This document shows positions 63,741 through 64,000 of a DNA stretch of 64,000 bases, piece by piece (the stretch's first letter is position 1; every line of letters begins with the position of its first letter). A program made the position numbers and the translations under genes. This stretch comes from Ponticoccus alexandrii (GTDB lineage Bacteria; Pseudomonadota; Alphaproteobacteria; Rhodobacterales; Rhodobacteraceae), in contig NZ_CP047167.1 of NCBI RefSeq assembly GCF_016806125.1, positions 1 through 64,000 on the forward strand, written 5' to 3'. The notes under the pieces are model-generated. The model was not told where the DNA came from and did not search any database. It saw only the letters and a program-made list of their open reading frames with translations.

Positions 63741-64000
63741 GCGTGTTCCGGCGCCGCGGCGCCGCTCTCTGCCTTGTGCGCCTCGTCGAAGGCACGGCGC
63801 AGGTGGTTCTCTGCATCGGTGTCGAGATTGGTGCGCAGCACCCGCCCACCGTGCTCGCCCAACCGCTCGATGACCTTGTCGGAGGCATTGGTCCGGATCA
63901 TCATGAAGAGCGCGGCCTGACCCGGTTGCAGGACGCTGCCCACGCCTTTCATGAAGTCGTCATTGATGCCGTAATCGGTCAACGCGCCTGACAAGGCGCC
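63737..64000 (-). CDS. DUF1269-family protein, partial (cut by window edge)
   Basis: The visible part of 87 codons continues in frame through the end of the window. ALSGALTDYGINDDFMKGVG and GQAALFMMIRTNASDKVIER are typical of DUF1269 membrane proteins, whose preceding part is a glycine-rich hydrophobic region. Function unknown; it forms an operon with the DUF3096-type and emrAB genes. Confidence 0.75.
   Translation of the reverse strand, partial: GALSGALTDYGINDDFMKGVGSVLQPGQAALFMMIRTNASDKVIERLGEHGGRVLRTNLDTDAENHLRRAFDEAHKAESGAAAPEHA

Overview
The window looks like part of a large plasmid or chromid from a high-GC marine alphaproteobacterium, most likely Rhodobacteraceae (Roseobacter group). 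The clearest sign is the replication module at 26.0-29.7 kb: parA and parB, a winged-helix initiator ending in a DnaA-N-like domain (the 'DnaA-like' plasmid type known from Rhodobacterales), and three copies of the palindrome CCTTATCCGCGGATAAGG. The HpsN-like dehydrogenase and the capsule/biofilm gene content fit the same group. I saw no rRNA, tRNA or CRISPR array.

Layout. 1-120: remnant of an insertion sequence. 0.2-11.9 kb: a catabolic cluster with a ribose-type ABC transporter (binding protein, double ATPase, permease), an aldehyde dehydrogenase, a GMC oxidoreductase, a HisD/HpsN-like polyol dehydrogenase, an SDR, and LacI and GntR regulators. Three of these genes carry single-base frameshifts. 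11.85-14.6 kb: nested insertion sequences (ISL3 cut by IS3) that interrupt the SDR, then a thiolase scrap. 14.97-25.9 kb: surface polysaccharide genes: manC, rmlC, glf, an RTX protein, kpsT, kpsE, divergent kpsM, a galactofuranosyltransferase-like GT2 and rmlA. 26.0-29.7 kb: replication and partition. 29.8-30.8 kb: an orphan pcaB-like lyase. 31.4-37.1 kb: pseB-pseG-pseC plus a sialidase-like protein, abutting an IS scrap. 37.4-53.1 kb: a long minus-strand surface-glycan locus with two sulfotransferase-like proteins, two GlfT2-like transferases, a probable beta-trefoil lectin, a 1200-residue RTX protein, an SpsF-type cytidylyltransferase and a 1480-residue KpsC-like/TPR/GT9-like fusion. 53.2-54.5 kb: decayed IS66 and IS481. 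54.6-64.0 kb: an envelope-stress block with a two-component system, HdeD, MprF, a rhomboid-like protein, EmrAB and two small membrane proteins.

How the genes may work together. Glf supplies UDP-galactofuranose and three GlfT-like enzymes could polymerise or branch it. ManC and RmlA/RmlC supply GDP-mannose and dTDP-sugar precursors (rmlB and rmlD are not in the window). KpsMTE-type proteins export the glycan. PseB, PseC and PseG make intermediates of pseudaminic acid, which the SpsF-like enzyme might activate. Sulfotransferases, a lectin-like protein and two RTX proteins sit among the transferases. My main inference is a sulfated, galactofuranose-rich and possibly pseudaminylated surface coat made from a plasmid, with calcium-binding RTX proteins as its protein component. 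Genes are recognised from translated sequence by eye; no database search was run.
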